Below, piece after piece: positions 9,058 to 18,197 of a stretch of 64,000 nt of DNA. A program made the position numbers and the translations under genes. Position 1 is the stretch's first letter; each line of letters begins with the position of its first letter. Origin of the DNA: LGRD01 sp031382215 (GTDB lineage: Bacteria > Pseudomonadota > Gammaproteobacteria > Burkholderiales > Burkholderiaceae_C); assembly GCA_031382215.1 (NCBI GenBank), contig JANMYQ010000034.1, forward strand, positions 1 through 64,000. The letters are read 5' to 3'. The notes under the pieces are model-generated. The model had not been told where the DNA came from. It saw only the letters and a list, made by a program, of their open reading frames with translations, and searched no databases.

Positions 9058-10865
9058 CAATCGTCCACTTGCAGGATGGCCAGGAACGCTTCCTGCGGAA
9101 CCTCGACGGATCCGATCTGCTTCATGCGTTTCTTGCCGGCCTTTTGTTTGTCGAGAAGCTTGCGCTTGCGCGAAACATCGCCGCCATAACACTTGGCAAT
9201 CACGTTCTTGCGCAGCGCTTTGATTGTCTCACGCGCAATGATGTTGGCCCCGATGGCGGCCTGTATCGCCACGTCGTATTGCTGGCGCGAAATGATCTCG
9301 CGCATCTTGGCCACCACCGCCCTGCCGCGGAACTGGCTCTGCACGCGGTGCACGATGATCGACAGCGCATCGACCCGGTCGCCGTTGAGCAGGATGTCGA
9401 CCTTCACGACGTCGGCGGCGCGGTATTCCTTGAACTCGTAGTCCATCGACGCATAACCGCGCGACACGCTCTTGAGCTTGTCGAAGAAGTCCAGCACGAT
9501 CTCGGCCAGCGGCATCTCGTAGGTGAGCATCACCTGGCGGCCGTGGTAGGCCATGTTGATCTGGTTGCCGCGCTTCAGGTTGGCCAAGGTCATCACCGGG
9601 CCCACGTAGTCCTGCGGCATGTACAGGTGCACGGTGACGATGGGCTCGCGGATCTCGTTGATGCGGCCCAGGTCGGGCATCTTCGACGGGTTCTCGATCT
9701 CGATCACCGTCTTGTCGCCCAGTTCGACCTGGTACACGACCGACGGCGCGGTGGTGATCAGGTCCTGGTCGAACTCGCGCTCCAGCCGCTCCTGCACGAT
9801 CTCCATGTGCAGCAGGCCGAGAAAGCCGCAGCGAAAGCCGAACCCCAGCGCCTGGCTGACTTCGGGCTCGTAGCGCAGCGAGGAGTCGTTCAGCTTGAGC
9901 TTTTCGAGCGCGTCGCGCAGGCCCTCGTACTCGCTCGCCTCCGACGGGTACAGCCCCGCAAACACCTGCGGCTGGATTTCCTTGAAGCCCGGCAGCGGCT
10001 CGGTGGCCACGCCCAGGTTGTTGGGCAGCTTCTTTTCCAGCGTGACGGTGTCGCCGACCTTGGCGGCCTGCAGCTCCCGGATGCCGGCGATGATGAAACC
10101 GACCTCACCCGCGTTGAGTTGCTCGCGCGGCAGCGACTTGGGCGTGAACACTCCCAGCTGTTCCGCGCCGTAGCAGGCGTCACTGGCCATCATGCGAATG
10201 CGTTCGCCGCGCTTGAGGGTGCCGTCGACCACGCGCACCAGCATCACCACGCCGACGTAGTTGTCGAACCACGAGTCGATGATCATCGCGCGCAGCGGCG
10301 CCTCGAGCTTGCCGCGCGGTGCGGGCATGCGGGTGATCACGGCTTCCAGAATGTCGTCGATGCCCTCGCCGGTCTTGGCACTGCACGGGATCGCGTGGTC
10401 GGCGTCGATGCCGATCACGTCCTCGATTTCTTCCTTGGCGCGGTCCGGGTCGGCCTGCGGCAGGTCCATCTTGTTGAGCACCGGCACCACTTCGACGCCC
10501 AGGTCGAGTGCGGTGTAGCAGTTGGCCACCGTCTGGGCTTCGACGCCCTGGCTGGCGTCGACCACCAGCAGCGCGCCTTCGCAGGCCGACAGCGAGCGGC
10601 TCACTTCATAAGAGAAGTCGACATGGCCGGGCGTGTCGATCAGGTTCAGGTTGTAGGTCTTGCCGTCGCGCGCCTTGTATTCCAGCGCCGCCGTCTGCGC
10701 CTTGATCGTGATGCCGCGCTCGCGCTCGATGTCCATCGAGTCGAGTACCTGCGCTTCCATCTCGCGATCGCTCAAACCGCCGCAGCGCTGAATCAAGCGG
10801 TCGGCCAGGGTCGATTTGCCGTGGTCGATGTGGGCAATGATGGAGAAGTTGCGGATGTGGTCCAT
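9057..10865 (-). CDS. lepA: Elongation factor 4 (LepA)
   Basis: Ribosome-associated GTPase that acts during translation under stress and in initiation or 30S biogenesis. Visible motifs are G1 AHIDHGKST (residues 11-19), the switch region RERGITIKAQ, G3 DTPGHVDF and G4 NKMD. The LepA-specific C-terminal domain follows (GYASMDYEFKEYRAADVVK, then VAKMREIISRQQYDVAIQAA and the basic KCYGGDVSRKRKLLDKQKAGKK). At 602 residues it has exactly the family length. It is the first gene of the lepA-lepB-DUF4845-rnc string; the leader upstream holds a terminator-like hairpin. Confidence 0.98.
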   Translation of the reverse strand: MDHIRNFSIIAHIDHGKSTLADRLIQRCGGLSDREMEAQVLDSMDIERERGITIKAQTAALEYKARDGKTYNLNLIDTPGHVDFSYEVSRSLSACEGALLVVDASQGVEAQTVANCYTALDLGVEVVPVLNKMDLPQADPDRAKEEIEDVIGIDADHAIPCSAKTGEGIDDILEAVITRMPAPRGKLEAPLRAMIIDSWFDNYVGVVMLVRVVDGTLKRGERIRMMASDACYGAEQLGVFTPKSLPREQLNAGEVGFIIAGIRELQAAKVGDTVTLEKKLPNNLGVATEPLPGFKEIQPQVFAGLYPSEASEYEGLRDALEKLKLNDSSLRYEPEVSQALGFGFRCGFLGLLHMEIVQERLEREFDQDLITTAPSVVYQVELGDKTVIEIENPSKMPDLGRINEIREPIVTVHLYMPQDYVGPVMTLANLKRGNQINMAYHGRQVMLTYEMPLAEIVLDFFDKLKSVSRGYASMDYEFKEYRAADVVKVDILLNGDRVDALSIIVHRVQSQFRGRAVVAKMREIISRQQYDVAIQAAIGANIIARETIKALRKNVIAKCYGGDVSRKRKLLDKQKAGKKRMKQIGSVEVPQEAFLAILQVDD

Positions 10866-10971
10866 GACTTTTGATGCGTACGCCTCTCTGAGAAGTCACA
10901 ACGGCGAAGCCGTTGCGTTGGAGGCTCTCAATCGCGTCGCGATGTGAAGGGCCGGAAGCCCGGCCGGAGAC

Positions 10972-11005
10972 AAAAAAAAGGCACGCCGAGTGATCGACGT
11001 GCCTT
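10972..11005 (-). terminator. Rho-independent terminator upstream of lepA
   Basis: On the minus strand an 8-bp perfect stem AAGGCACG/CGTGCCTT (10998-11005 pairing with 10979-10986) encloses a 12-base loop and is followed by a run of eight T. It ends transcripts coming from the mucD side, or a short transcript starting near 11035. Confidence 0.8.
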
Positions 11006-11041
11006 CCAACAAAACGTATGGCAACTGCTTGTTGGGCCTTC

Positions 11042-11069
11042 ATTGTAGCCACAAGGACCCCGCTGAAAA
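11042..11069 (-). promoter_or_regulatory. Possible sigma-70 promoter for a short terminated RNA
   Basis: On the minus strand TTTTCA (11064-11069) and TACAAT (11042-11047) are separated by 16 bases, a fair -35/-10 match. A start near 11035 would make an RNA of roughly 60 bases ending at the terminator at 10972-11005. This is inference from spacing and motif alone. Confidence 0.4.
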
Positions 11070-11415
11070 CCGCGCCGTTGCTTGATTTCTCGTCGTTGCA
11101 GGCTGCCAACACGGAAACTTATAAACACCTTGTCCACAAAGTGTTGTGGGCCACCTGGGGACAGATTCGAGACGTCAATTTCGTTGTGAAAACCGATCAA
11201 AACGACCCTTCATCGGCGCGCATTGTACCTTCCCATAACCAGAATCGACTCGCGTCTCATCAGGTGAGTACACACATTCGGGCGCCGAGGTTCTCCAGGA
11301 AATGCTCGTAAACCCTAGTTCAAGGGTAGGCCTGAACTTGCAACTCTCACTTGGTGGAAAGACCCGGCAGCTAACTCGGTTGAGTCCACAGCCGGCACAC
11401 CGGCACCAACAAGCC

Positions 11416-12900
11416 TCAGCGAACCGGCTTGATGATGAGGAAATTGACGTTCTCGCCGCGCCGCACCAGCGCCGTCACACTGCGCGACTTGTCGAGTTTG
11501 GTCACGACGGACTCGAACTGCTTCGCGCCGGTGATTTCCACGTTGTCGATCGACAGGATCACGTCGCCCTCGCGCAGGCCGGCCCGTGCGGCAGCACCGT
11601 CGACCGTCTCGACGCGCACGCCGTTCTTGACCTTCAACTCGCGCTTCTGCGCGTCGGTCAGGTCGGCCACCGCAATGCCCAGCGTCTCCACGCTCGGCTG
11701 CGGTTTCACTTCGCGCTCGGTGCTGCGCTTGGCCACTTCGGCCTCGACTTCAGCCACCGTGACGCTCAGGTCGCGATAGGCGCCGCGCCGGAAGACCTGC
11801 AAGGTGGCCTTGGTTCCCGGTTTCACCCCGCCGACGATGCGCGGCAGGTCGCCGGATTTCTCGATCACGCGGCCATCGAACTTGGTGATGATGTCACCCG
11901 CCTCGACACCCGCCTTCTCGGCCGGCCCGCCCGGCACCACGCTGCGCACCAGCGCGCCCATGGGCTTGCCCAGGCCGATCGACTCGGCCACTTCCTTGGT
12001 GACCTGGTCGATCGCCACGGCGATGCGCCCGCGCACCACCCGCCCACTGGTGCGCAATTGCTCGGAGACGCTGCGCGCCTCGTCGATCGGGATGGCGAAT
12101 GAAATGCCCTGGTAACCGCCCGAGCGGCTGTAGATCTGCGAGTTGATGCCCACCACCTCGCCGCGCATGTTGATCAGCGGGCCGCCGGAGTTGCCGGGGT
12201 TGATCGCCACGTCGGTCTGGATCAGCGGCAGGAATTCGCCGGTGTCGCGCGACTTGGCGCTGACGATGCCGGCGGTGACCGTATTTTCCAGCCCGAACGG
12301 CGAGCCGATCGCGATGACCCACTCACCCACCTTCAAGCGACTCACGTCGCCGATCCGAACCGCCGTCAGGCCGGTGGCCTCGATCTTGACCAGCGCCACG
12401 TCAGAGCGTTTGTCGGCGCCGATGACCTTGGCCTTGAACTCGCGCTTGTCGGTGAGGGTCACGAAGACTTCGTCGGCACCTTCCACCACGTGGGCGTTGG
12501 TCATGACGTAGCCATCACCGCTGAGCACGAAGCCTGAGCCAACGCCGCGCTGCTGGGGTTCGCCATCGGGGGCCGATCGGGGCGTGCGCGGCGAAGGCTG
12601 GTTCGGGATCGGCAGCCCGAAGCGGCGGAAGAACTCCAGCATGTCTTCGTCCATCTCCGGCGTCGCGCCGCCGCGCGCACCGGCACGAACCCGCTCGGTG
12701 GTGCGAATGTTGACCACCGCCGGGCCGACCTTCTCGACCAGGTCGGTGAAGTCGGGCAAGGCCTGCGCTCGGGCCGGCAGCGGCACCAGTGCAGCGCCGA
12801 CGGCCACGCCGAGGGCCAGCGCGGCAAACCACAGCCGTTGCAGCGGAACGCGGCCCGAAGAGATAGCGCCGGAAGAATTGATATGCATTCGAATGTCCAT
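11416..12900 (-). CDS. mucD: Periplasmic serine endoprotease MucD/DegQ family
   Basis: HtrA-type protease/chaperone of the periplasm that degrades misfolded envelope proteins. An N-terminal signal segment (hydrophobic residues about 22-40, ending PARAQA) is followed by the trypsin-like domain with the triad H137 (TNAHVV), D167 (RSDVALVK) and S238 (NPGNSGGPL), then two PDZ domains (about 290-385 and 405-490). The 494-residue length fits. The ATG at 12900 has GGAAG five bases upstream; a second ATG four codons in is also possible. It follows rpoE-rseA-rseB, the arrangement of the P. aeruginosa algU-mucA-mucB-mucD operon, so it is probably a sigma E-regulon member. Confidence 0.95.
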   Translation of the reverse strand: MDIRMHINSSGAISSGRVPLQRLWFAALALGVAVGAALVPLPARAQALPDFTDLVEKVGPAVVNIRTTERVRAGARGGATPEMDEDMLEFFRRFGLPIPNQPSPRTPRSAPDGEPQQRGVGSGFVLSGDGYVMTNAHVVEGADEVFVTLTDKREFKAKVIGADKRSDVALVKIEATGLTAVRIGDVSRLKVGEWVIAIGSPFGLENTVTAGIVSAKSRDTGEFLPLIQTDVAINPGNSGGPLINMRGEVVGINSQIYSRSGGYQGISFAIPIDEARSVSEQLRTSGRVVRGRIAVAIDQVTKEVAESIGLGKPMGALVRSVVPGGPAEKAGVEAGDIITKFDGRVIEKSGDLPRIVGGVKPGTKATLQVFRRGAYRDLSVTVAEVEAEVAKRSTEREVKPQPSVETLGIAVADLTDAQKRELKVKNGVRVETVDGAAARAGLREGDVILSIDNVEITGAKQFESVVTKLDKSRSVTALVRRGENVNFLIIKPVR

Positions 12901-12975
12901 GAAACTTCCACCCTGTCTGAATTCAACGCGACGTTCACGCTTCCCGAGCCGGGCAATCCGGGCCCATTGAACGCG

Positions 12976-13995
12976 CTATTTCCTGCGCTCCAGGCCACCC
13001 GCGAACATGCGCAAGGTCGCGGGCGGCACGTCGCCCACCACCGTGACCCACCAGTCACCCTGGCGTCTCATCAAAGTTTGCGTCGCGCCCACGAACGCGT
13101 GCAGCGCACGGGTGTGTCGGCTCGGATTGAAAGGCTCGATGAACACCGACACATGCGTCAACCCGTCGGAGTAGATGGTCTGCAGCACCGGGCTGGCAGG
13201 GTCGTCCTTGACCGCCGAGCCACCGTCCAGCGGCCGCTTCACGCAGCTGACCTGACGAAACCCGGGCACCCCCTCACGCATCGTCCACCCTTCGGCGTCG
13301 AGGCTGGTGGCGGTCAGTACCGGCCGCACGACCCGATAGCCCTCGAGTTTTTTCATCGCGTGCAGAACGAGCTCGGGCTGGGGCTTGACCCCGATGGCCA
13401 CGTCGGAGAACGCCGAGGTCTCCAGCACCTCGCTGCGCTCGCCCAGCACATCGGCACGCAACAGCAGGCCCGACGCCTTGTCGGCCCAAAGGCGATAACC
13501 ATACCGATGCGCATCTTTGGGGCGCACCCACAGCACATGGGCTTCGTGCCCGGCGACGCGATCGGCCTCTTGCTTGAAAACGTCGTAGAACTCAGTGATG
13601 CGGTCGTCGCCGGCCTGAAACAGTGCCGGGAACGAGGCCAGCATGTCGCGCTGCTCGACCAGCGCCACTCGCTTGCCGGGCCAGACGGTCTGCACCACGT
13701 CGTTGTGGCGCAGCACGTGGCGGGCCTGCCCGTCGAGCGACTCGATGTGCTCGAACTGATTCTTGCCCTCGCAGAAATGGGCGATCCGCGCGCTTGCCAC
13801 CGCACCCCCGCCGCTGACGACGAAGGTGCCTTGGAAATTGCGCGAGTTCGCGGCTTCATGAATGCGCGTCAACCAGGCTCTGACTTGAAGAGGCGACGCC
13901 GACGCTTCCGGGGCACTGGCCTGCGCCTGTGCGCCGGACGACCACGTGAACACCGCGCAAACCAAGGTCAGCGCGGACAACGGGCGATGCAGCAT
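12976..13995 (-). CDS. rseB: Periplasmic sigma-E regulator RseB/MucB
   Basis: Periplasmic protein that binds RseA, shields it from DegS-type cleavage and senses envelope stress (lipoprotein-fold, MucB/RseB family). The start at 13995 gives a 339-residue protein with a clear signal peptide (MLHRPLSALTLVCAVF..., cleavage near AQA). The open frame extends further upstream into rseA, but that form would bury the signal peptide. Family-like segments include NFQGTFVVSGGG, FEHIESLDG and the C-terminal domain ending in a VTVVGDVPPATLRMFA block. No strong ribosome site is seen, so coupling to rseA translation is likely. Confidence 0.92.
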   Translation of the reverse strand: MLHRPLSALTLVCAVFTWSSGAQAQASAPEASASPLQVRAWLTRIHEAANSRNFQGTFVVSGGGAVASARIAHFCEGKNQFEHIESLDGQARHVLRHNDVVQTVWPGKRVALVEQRDMLASFPALFQAGDDRITEFYDVFKQEADRVAGHEAHVLWVRPKDAHRYGYRLWADKASGLLLRADVLGERSEVLETSAFSDVAIGVKPQPELVLHAMKKLEGYRVVRPVLTATSLDAEGWTMREGVPGFRQVSCVKRPLDGGSAVKDDPASPVLQTIYSDGLTHVSVFIEPFNPSRHTRALHAFVGATQTLMRRQGDWWVTVVGDVPPATLRMFAGGLERRK

Positions 13996-14029
13996 CAAGG
14001 CGGGAATCAAGATGGCGGGGTTCAAGATC

Positions 14030-14698
14030 TCAGCGGCCGGCAGCATCCACGGTGGCACTGCGCAGAAATGCCGACGGAACCCCCAACGCTGCGCTACCGG
14101 CAAAGTGCTTGTGGGCCGCGAGGTAGCGGTCCAGGCCGGCGTCGCGTATCACCTGGCCGGTGGCGACGAGCGACTCCGGCTCTGCGGCGGGCGCAGCCGT
14201 CACCGCAACGCCCTGCGGCGAAACGATGCCCTGCGGGGACGACGGCGCGCCGGCCAGCTCAGTGCCCACCGGTGCCGGCAGCGTGCCCGGGCTGCGCATG
14301 ACCACCAACACTCCCGCCACGGCCACGAAACCGGCAGCCACCGCCGCCGGCGCCGCCCAGGTCCAACGCCGACGGCGCGCGGCACCGCCGAAGGATGCGG
14401 ACACTGATGCGGCTTCGCCCTGATCGGCGGCGCGCTGCGGGGCAAGCACGACGGGTTCGGCAGCCAGGCGGCCACGCAGTGAGGTCAGGAAGGCGGCGTC
14501 GCGGGATGCGTCGGAGGCCAGATCTTCCGAACGCAGCACGTCGCCGATCAGCTGGTAGGCATGCCAGGTGGCGCGCGACGCCGCATCGCTGCGCCAGCGC
14601 GCGCACGCACCGGCCACTGCACCTGCATGAAGTTCACCATCGACCAGCGCCGACAACTCTTCAGCCTGCGTCGTTTGCGTTTCAAACCCTGTTGACAT
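14030..14698 (-). CDS. rseA: Anti-sigma-E factor RseA/MucA
   Basis: Inner-membrane anti-sigma factor. The N-terminal cytoplasmic domain has the family pattern EELSALVDGEL (residues about 13-23), then WHAYQLIGDVLRSEDLA. A single transmembrane helix lies near residues 115-135 (AAPAAVAAGFVAVAGVLVVM) and an Ala/Pro-rich periplasmic part follows. It holds sigma E (rpoE, immediately upstream) inactive until proteolysis in response to outer-membrane stress. At 222 residues it is normal for a betaproteobacterial RseA. Confidence 0.93.
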   Translation of the reverse strand: MSTGFETQTTQAEELSALVDGELHAGAVAGACARWRSDAASRATWHAYQLIGDVLRSEDLASDASRDAAFLTSLRGRLAAEPVVLAPQRAADQGEAASVSASFGGAARRRRWTWAAPAAVAAGFVAVAGVLVVMRSPGTLPAPVGTELAGAPSSPQGIVSPQGVAVTAAPAAEPESLVATGQVIRDAGLDRYLAAHKHFAGSAALGVPSAFLRSATVDAAGR

Positions 14699-14754
14699 GT
14701 TTCACTCCACACCCGTCCCGGCTGACCCATGATTCACGACCGCACTCAGCGTGC

Positions 14755-15363
14755 CTACCACCGCTCGCCCTCGCGCGCATCCACCAGCGGGCGCAGCCGC
14801 GTTGCTATGGCCTCACGCGCACGGAAGATGCGCGAACGCACCGTGCCGATCGGGCAGTTCATCAACTCGGCGATTTCTTCGTAGCTGAGACCTTCGATTT
14901 CGCGCAGCGTGATCGCCTGGCGAAGGTCTTCAGACAAGGATTCAATGGCCGAGTTCACCGCGGCAGCGATTTGTTTGCTCGCCAGCACCGCGTCGGGCGT
15001 CTCGCCGTCGGTTAGTTCATTCTCTACCCGGGAAGTTTCGTCGTCGTCGTCGCGTGAGGCGAGCGCCGATTCCGATACAGTCGGATCGCGTTTGAGCTCC
15101 ATCAGCGCCTTCTTGGCGGTGTTGACGGCGATGCGATAGAGCCAGGTGTAGAAGGCACTTTCCCCCCTGAACCGGGGGATGGCACGGTAGGCCCGAATGA
15201 AGGTTTCCTGTGCAATGTCAGGCACCAGATCCACATCGCGCACCATGCGTCCGATCAACCTTTCAATGCGGCGCTGGTACTTCACCACCAGCATCTCGAA
15301 CGCCTTGACGTCGCCTTGTTTTACCCGCTCGATCAGCGGTGCATCGGCATCCGGAGCATTCAT
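14755..15363 (-). CDS. rpoE: RNA polymerase sigma-E factor (ECF type)
   Basis: ECF sigma factor of the RpoE/AlgU group, 202 residues. Region 2 contains DIAQETFIRAYRAIPRFRGES (residues about 49-69) for core and -10 recognition, and region 4 shows REIEGLSYEEIAELM with the helix-turn-helix PIGTVRSRIFRAREA. It heads rseA-rseB-mucD and is expected to be controlled by them. Its ATG is directly adjacent to the stop codon of the YgfX-like gene. Confidence 0.97.
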   Translation of the reverse strand: MNAPDADAPLIERVKQGDVKAFEMLVVKYQRRIERLIGRMVRDVDLVPDIAQETFIRAYRAIPRFRGESAFYTWLYRIAVNTAKKALMELKRDPTVSESALASRDDDDETSRVENELTDGETPDAVLASKQIAAAVNSAIESLSEDLRQAITLREIEGLSYEEIAELMNCPIGTVRSRIFRAREAIATRLRPLVDAREGERW

Positions 15364-15864
15364 TCAGAGGTCGGCCGCAGCGCCCGGGTCTTGTGCCGCA
15401 TCAGGGGCAGGCCGCGGGGAATATACCGCACAGCGCAGGGTGTGCCATTGCGGCTCCAGCCCACTGCGCTGCACCGGCAGCCAGGTTGCGCGCGAGCCTT
15501 GCCCGCTGACGTGAGGCACAAACTGCAGCAGCATCCAGGTCCCCAGATCGAGCGCCACCATCAGCGAACCGGCTTGTTCGTGCTCTGCCGGCGCTTGCCT
15601 TGCTGATTCGGCCGGGCAGACATGCCACTCGCGCCCATCCCAGCGCAGGCTGACCGGCCGGGTGCGCAGCAGCGACGCCGCCAGGACCAGCGCCGCCATT
15701 GCAACCAGCCCGAGCGCCACCGCCATGAACCAAGGCGGCGCCACCGGCTGGCCGACAAACCACAGCAGCAAGGCCAGCACCACAGCGCCGGCGAACACCG
15801 CGACCGCGCGGCGCCACACCTCGAACCGACTCAGAGTGAATTGACAGGCGGCAATCGCGCGCAT
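15364..15864 (-). CDS. Small membrane protein, YgfX/CptA-like
   Basis: A 166-residue protein with two adjacent transmembrane helices (about residues 17-38 and 43-65) followed by a soluble domain. The segment LRWDGREWHV and the later QWHTLRC resemble the corresponding parts of E. coli YgfX, an inner-membrane protein whose toxin-like effect on cytoskeletal proteins is debated. The similarity was judged by eye from short motifs, so the family call is moderate. It sits between fabF and rpoE, its stop codon touching the rpoE start, and would be co-transcribed with rpoE. Confidence 0.6.
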   Translation of the reverse strand: MRAIAACQFTLSRFEVWRRAVAVFAGAVVLALLLWFVGQPVAPPWFMAVALGLVAMAALVLAASLLRTRPVSLRWDGREWHVCPAESARQAPAEHEQAGSLMVALDLGTWMLLQFVPHVSGQGSRATWLPVQRSGLEPQWHTLRCAVYSPRPAPDAAQDPGAAADL

Positions 15865-15885
15865 CGGCGCTGGAACAGTGCGGCG

Positions 15886-17130
15886 TCAAATGCGCTTGAA
15901 CACCAACGTGCCGTTGGTACCACCAAAGCCGAAGTTGTTCTTTACGGCGCAGTCGATCTTCATGTCGCGCGCGGTGTTGGCGCAGTAGTCCAGATCGCAG
16001 GCAGGATCCTGGTTGAAGATGTTGGTGGTGGGTGGCGACACCTGGTGGTGTACCGCCAGCGCGGTAAACACCGATTCGATGCCGCCGGCTCCGCCGAGCA
16101 AATGACCCGTCATCGACTTGGTGGAATTGACGACCACACGCCGCGAGTGATCGCCGAAGGCCAGCTTGATGGCGTTGGTCTCGTTCACGTCGCCCAGCGG
16201 CGTAGAGGTGCCATGGGCATTGAGGTATTGCACCTGGTCGGCGTTGATGCCGGCGTTGCGCAAGGCGGCCTTCATCGAACGTTTGGGGCCGTCGACATTG
16301 GGCGCGGTCATGTGGTACGCATCGGCGCCCATGCCGAAGCCGGTGAGCTCGGCGTAGATCTTCGCGCCGCGGGCCTTGGCGTGTTCGTAGGCTTCGAGCA
16401 CCATCACGCCGGCGCCTTCGCCGAGCACGAAGCCGTCGCGGTCCTTGTCCCAGGGGCGCGAGGCGGTCTGCGGGTCGTCGTTGCGGGTGGACAGTGCGCG
16501 CGCCGCCGCAAAGCCGCCGATCCCCAGTGGCGACACGCACGACTCGGCGCCGCCGGCCACCATCACGTCGGCGTCGCCGTATTCGATCATCCTGCCCGCC
16601 TGCCCAATGCAGTGCAGCCCGGTAGTGCAGGCGGTGACGATGGCCAGGTTCGGGCCCTGGAAGCCGAACGTGATCGACACATGGCCCGAAATCATGTTGA
16701 TGATCGACGCCGGCACGAAGAATGGCGAGATGCGCCGCGCGCCGCGCGACACGAACTCGGCGTGGGTCTCTTCGATCAGCGGCAGCCCGCCGATGCCGGA
16801 GCCGACCAGGCAACCGATGCGCTCGGCTTGCTCTTCACTCAACGCGTCGTTGGTGGGCAGGCCGGCGTCGCGCACCGCCTGGATGGACGCCGCCAGACCG
16901 TAATGGATGAAGGTGTCCATGTGGCGGGCGTCTTTGGCGGGGAAATAATCCTCCACCTTGAAGCCCTTCACCTCACCGGCAAACTTGCACGCAAAGCTCG
17001 ACGCGTCGAACTTGGTGATGTTGGCAATGCCCGAGCGCCCCGCCACCACATTGGCCCACGCTTCGGCCACGGTGTTGCCGACCGGGCTGATCAGCCCCAA
17101 GCCAGTGACGACGACGCGACGGCGGCTCAT
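15886..17130 (-). CDS. fabF: 3-oxoacyl-[ACP] synthase II FabF
   Basis: Condensing enzyme for elongation in type II fatty-acid synthesis. The catalytic cysteine is in TACTTG (C168), and the two histidines are in NAHGTST and TGHLLGGAG; the lysine in STKSMTGH is also present. The 414-residue length is normal. The ATG at 17130 was chosen because GAGG lies seven bases upstream; a TTG two codons earlier is possible. It is the last gene of the cluster acpP-fabF, 17 bases after acpP. Confidence 0.97.
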   Translation of the reverse strand: MSRRRVVVTGLGLISPVGNTVAEAWANVVAGRSGIANITKFDASSFACKFAGEVKGFKVEDYFPAKDARHMDTFIHYGLAASIQAVRDAGLPTNDALSEEQAERIGCLVGSGIGGLPLIEETHAEFVSRGARRISPFFVPASIINMISGHVSITFGFQGPNLAIVTACTTGLHCIGQAGRMIEYGDADVMVAGGAESCVSPLGIGGFAAARALSTRNDDPQTASRPWDKDRDGFVLGEGAGVMVLEAYEHAKARGAKIYAELTGFGMGADAYHMTAPNVDGPKRSMKAALRNAGINADQVQYLNAHGTSTPLGDVNETNAIKLAFGDHSRRVVVNSTKSMTGHLLGGAGGIESVFTALAVHHQVSPPTTNIFNQDPACDLDYCANTARDMKIDCAVKNNFGFGGTNGTLVFKRI

Positions 17131-17147
17131 GCGCAAGCCTCAGACCT

Positions 17148-17390
17148 TCAGGCGGCCTTCTGGTGCTTGACGGCGTAGTCGATGGCCAACTGCACGGTCG
17201 TGATCTTCTCGGCCTCTTCGTCGGGAATCTCGATGCCGAACTCGTCTTCGAGGGCCATCACCAGTTCCACGGTGTCAAGGGAATCGGCGCCGAGGTCGGC
17301 GACGAAAGCCTTCGCGCTGACGACGTCAGCCTCGGGCACGCCGAGTTGTTCGGCGATGATTTTCTTGACACGTGCTTCGATATCGCTCAT
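17148..17390 (-). CDS. acpP: Acyl carrier protein
   Basis: An 80-residue acidic four-helix protein that carries acyl chains during fatty-acid synthesis. The phosphopantetheine-attachment serine is S37 in GADSLDTVELV, preceded and followed by the strongly conserved helix II. It is modified by AcpS, encoded at 3988-4383. A good AGGAG site lies before the start (around 17400). Confidence 0.98.
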   Translation of the reverse strand: MSDIEARVKKIIAEQLGVPEADVVSAKAFVADLGADSLDTVELVMALEDEFGIEIPDEEAEKITTVQLAIDYAVKHQKAA

Positions 17391-17450
17391 GACTCCTCCA
17401 GGAGTGTTTGTAGGTAACAGCGCGGGATTCTAAGGCTTGCGGCAATCGGC

Positions 17451-18197
17451 TCAATTCATGAACATGCCGCCGTTGACATGCAGTTCGGTGCCGGTGATGT
17501 AGCCAGCGCCGGCCGAGGCCAGGAACGCAACCGCATGCGCGATCTCGCTGGCCTGGCCGAGCCGGCCGAGCGGGATTTGCGCCATCAGCGTCGCGGTCTG
17601 CGCCTCTGACAGCGACTTGGTCATGTCGGTCTCGATGAACCCCGGCGCGACGCAATTCACCGTGATGCCACGGCTGCCCAGTTCGCGCGCCAGCGAGCGC
17701 GTGAGGCCGGCTACGCCCGCCTTGGCCGCGGCGTAGTTGGCTTGGCCGGCATTGCCGCTGGCGCCCACTACGGAGGTGATGTTGATGATGCGGCCGTGGC
17801 GCTGTTTCATCATCGGCCGAGTGACGGCACGGCTGACGCGGAACACGGCCTTCAGGTTGGTGTCGAGCACGGCGTCCCAGTCGTCGTCTTTCATGCGCAT
17901 CGACAGCATGTCGCGCGTGATTCCGGCGTTGTTGACTAGCACGTGCAGCGCGCCGAATTCCTTGACGATGGATTCGACCGCGGCTTCGATGCCGGGGCCA
18001 TCGTTGACGTCCAGGCAGACGCCCCGGCTGCCAGGGAATGCAGCCAGCGCCTCGCCGATACCTTGCGCGCCGGCGGCGCTGGTTGCCGTGCCGACCACGC
18101 GCGCGCCTTGCTCCGCCAGAGCCAGCGCAATCGCGCGGCCGATACCGCGCGACGCACCGGTCACCAGCGCCACCTGGCCAGCCAAGCCTGTGCTCAT
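17451..18197 (-). CDS. fabG: 3-oxoacyl-[ACP] reductase FabG
   Basis: NADPH-dependent short-chain dehydrogenase of fatty-acid synthesis, 248 residues. It has the cofactor motif TGASRGIG (13-20), NNAG (89-92), and catalytic S142, Y155 and K159 (YAAAK). The start at 18197 overlaps the fabD stop codon by four bases and has AGGAG about eight bases upstream; longer upstream frames are overlap with fabD. Confidence 0.97.
   Translation of the reverse strand: MSTGLAGQVALVTGASRGIGRAIALALAEQGARVVGTATSAAGAQGIGEALAAFPGSRGVCLDVNDGPGIEAAVESIVKEFGALHVLVNNAGITRDMLSMRMKDDDWDAVLDTNLKAVFRVSRAVTRPMMKQRHGRIINITSVVGASGNAGQANYAAAKAGVAGLTRSLARELGSRGITVNCVAPGFIETDMTKSLSEAQTATLMAQIPLGRLGQASEIAHAVAFLASAGAGYITGTELHVNGGMFMN

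Larger units (their letters stand above)
10866..11415. other. 550-base intergenic region between mucD and lepA
   Basis: No convincing coding sequence is present. Reading the minus strand from mucD toward lepA there is a promoter-like element (11042-11069), a perfect terminator hairpin with T-run (10972-11005), and a second GC hairpin GGCCGG-AAGC-CCGGCC (10950-10965) before lepA. The 350 bases nearer mucD show nothing I can name. The base composition is clearly less GC-rich than the flanking genes. Confidence 0.7.

Noticed and set aside
8970..10874. 634-codon frame antisense to lepA
   Set aside because: Its composition mirrors lepA codons and lepA is unmistakable on the other strand.
10928..11200. 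Minus-strand 90-codon frame upstream of lepA
   Set aside because: It runs across the terminator hairpin, has no recognisable motif and no ribosome site.
11312..11327. ACCCT/AGGGT hairpin with GTTCA loop, T-arm-like
   Set aside because: No acceptor, D or anticodon arms around it, so not a tRNA.
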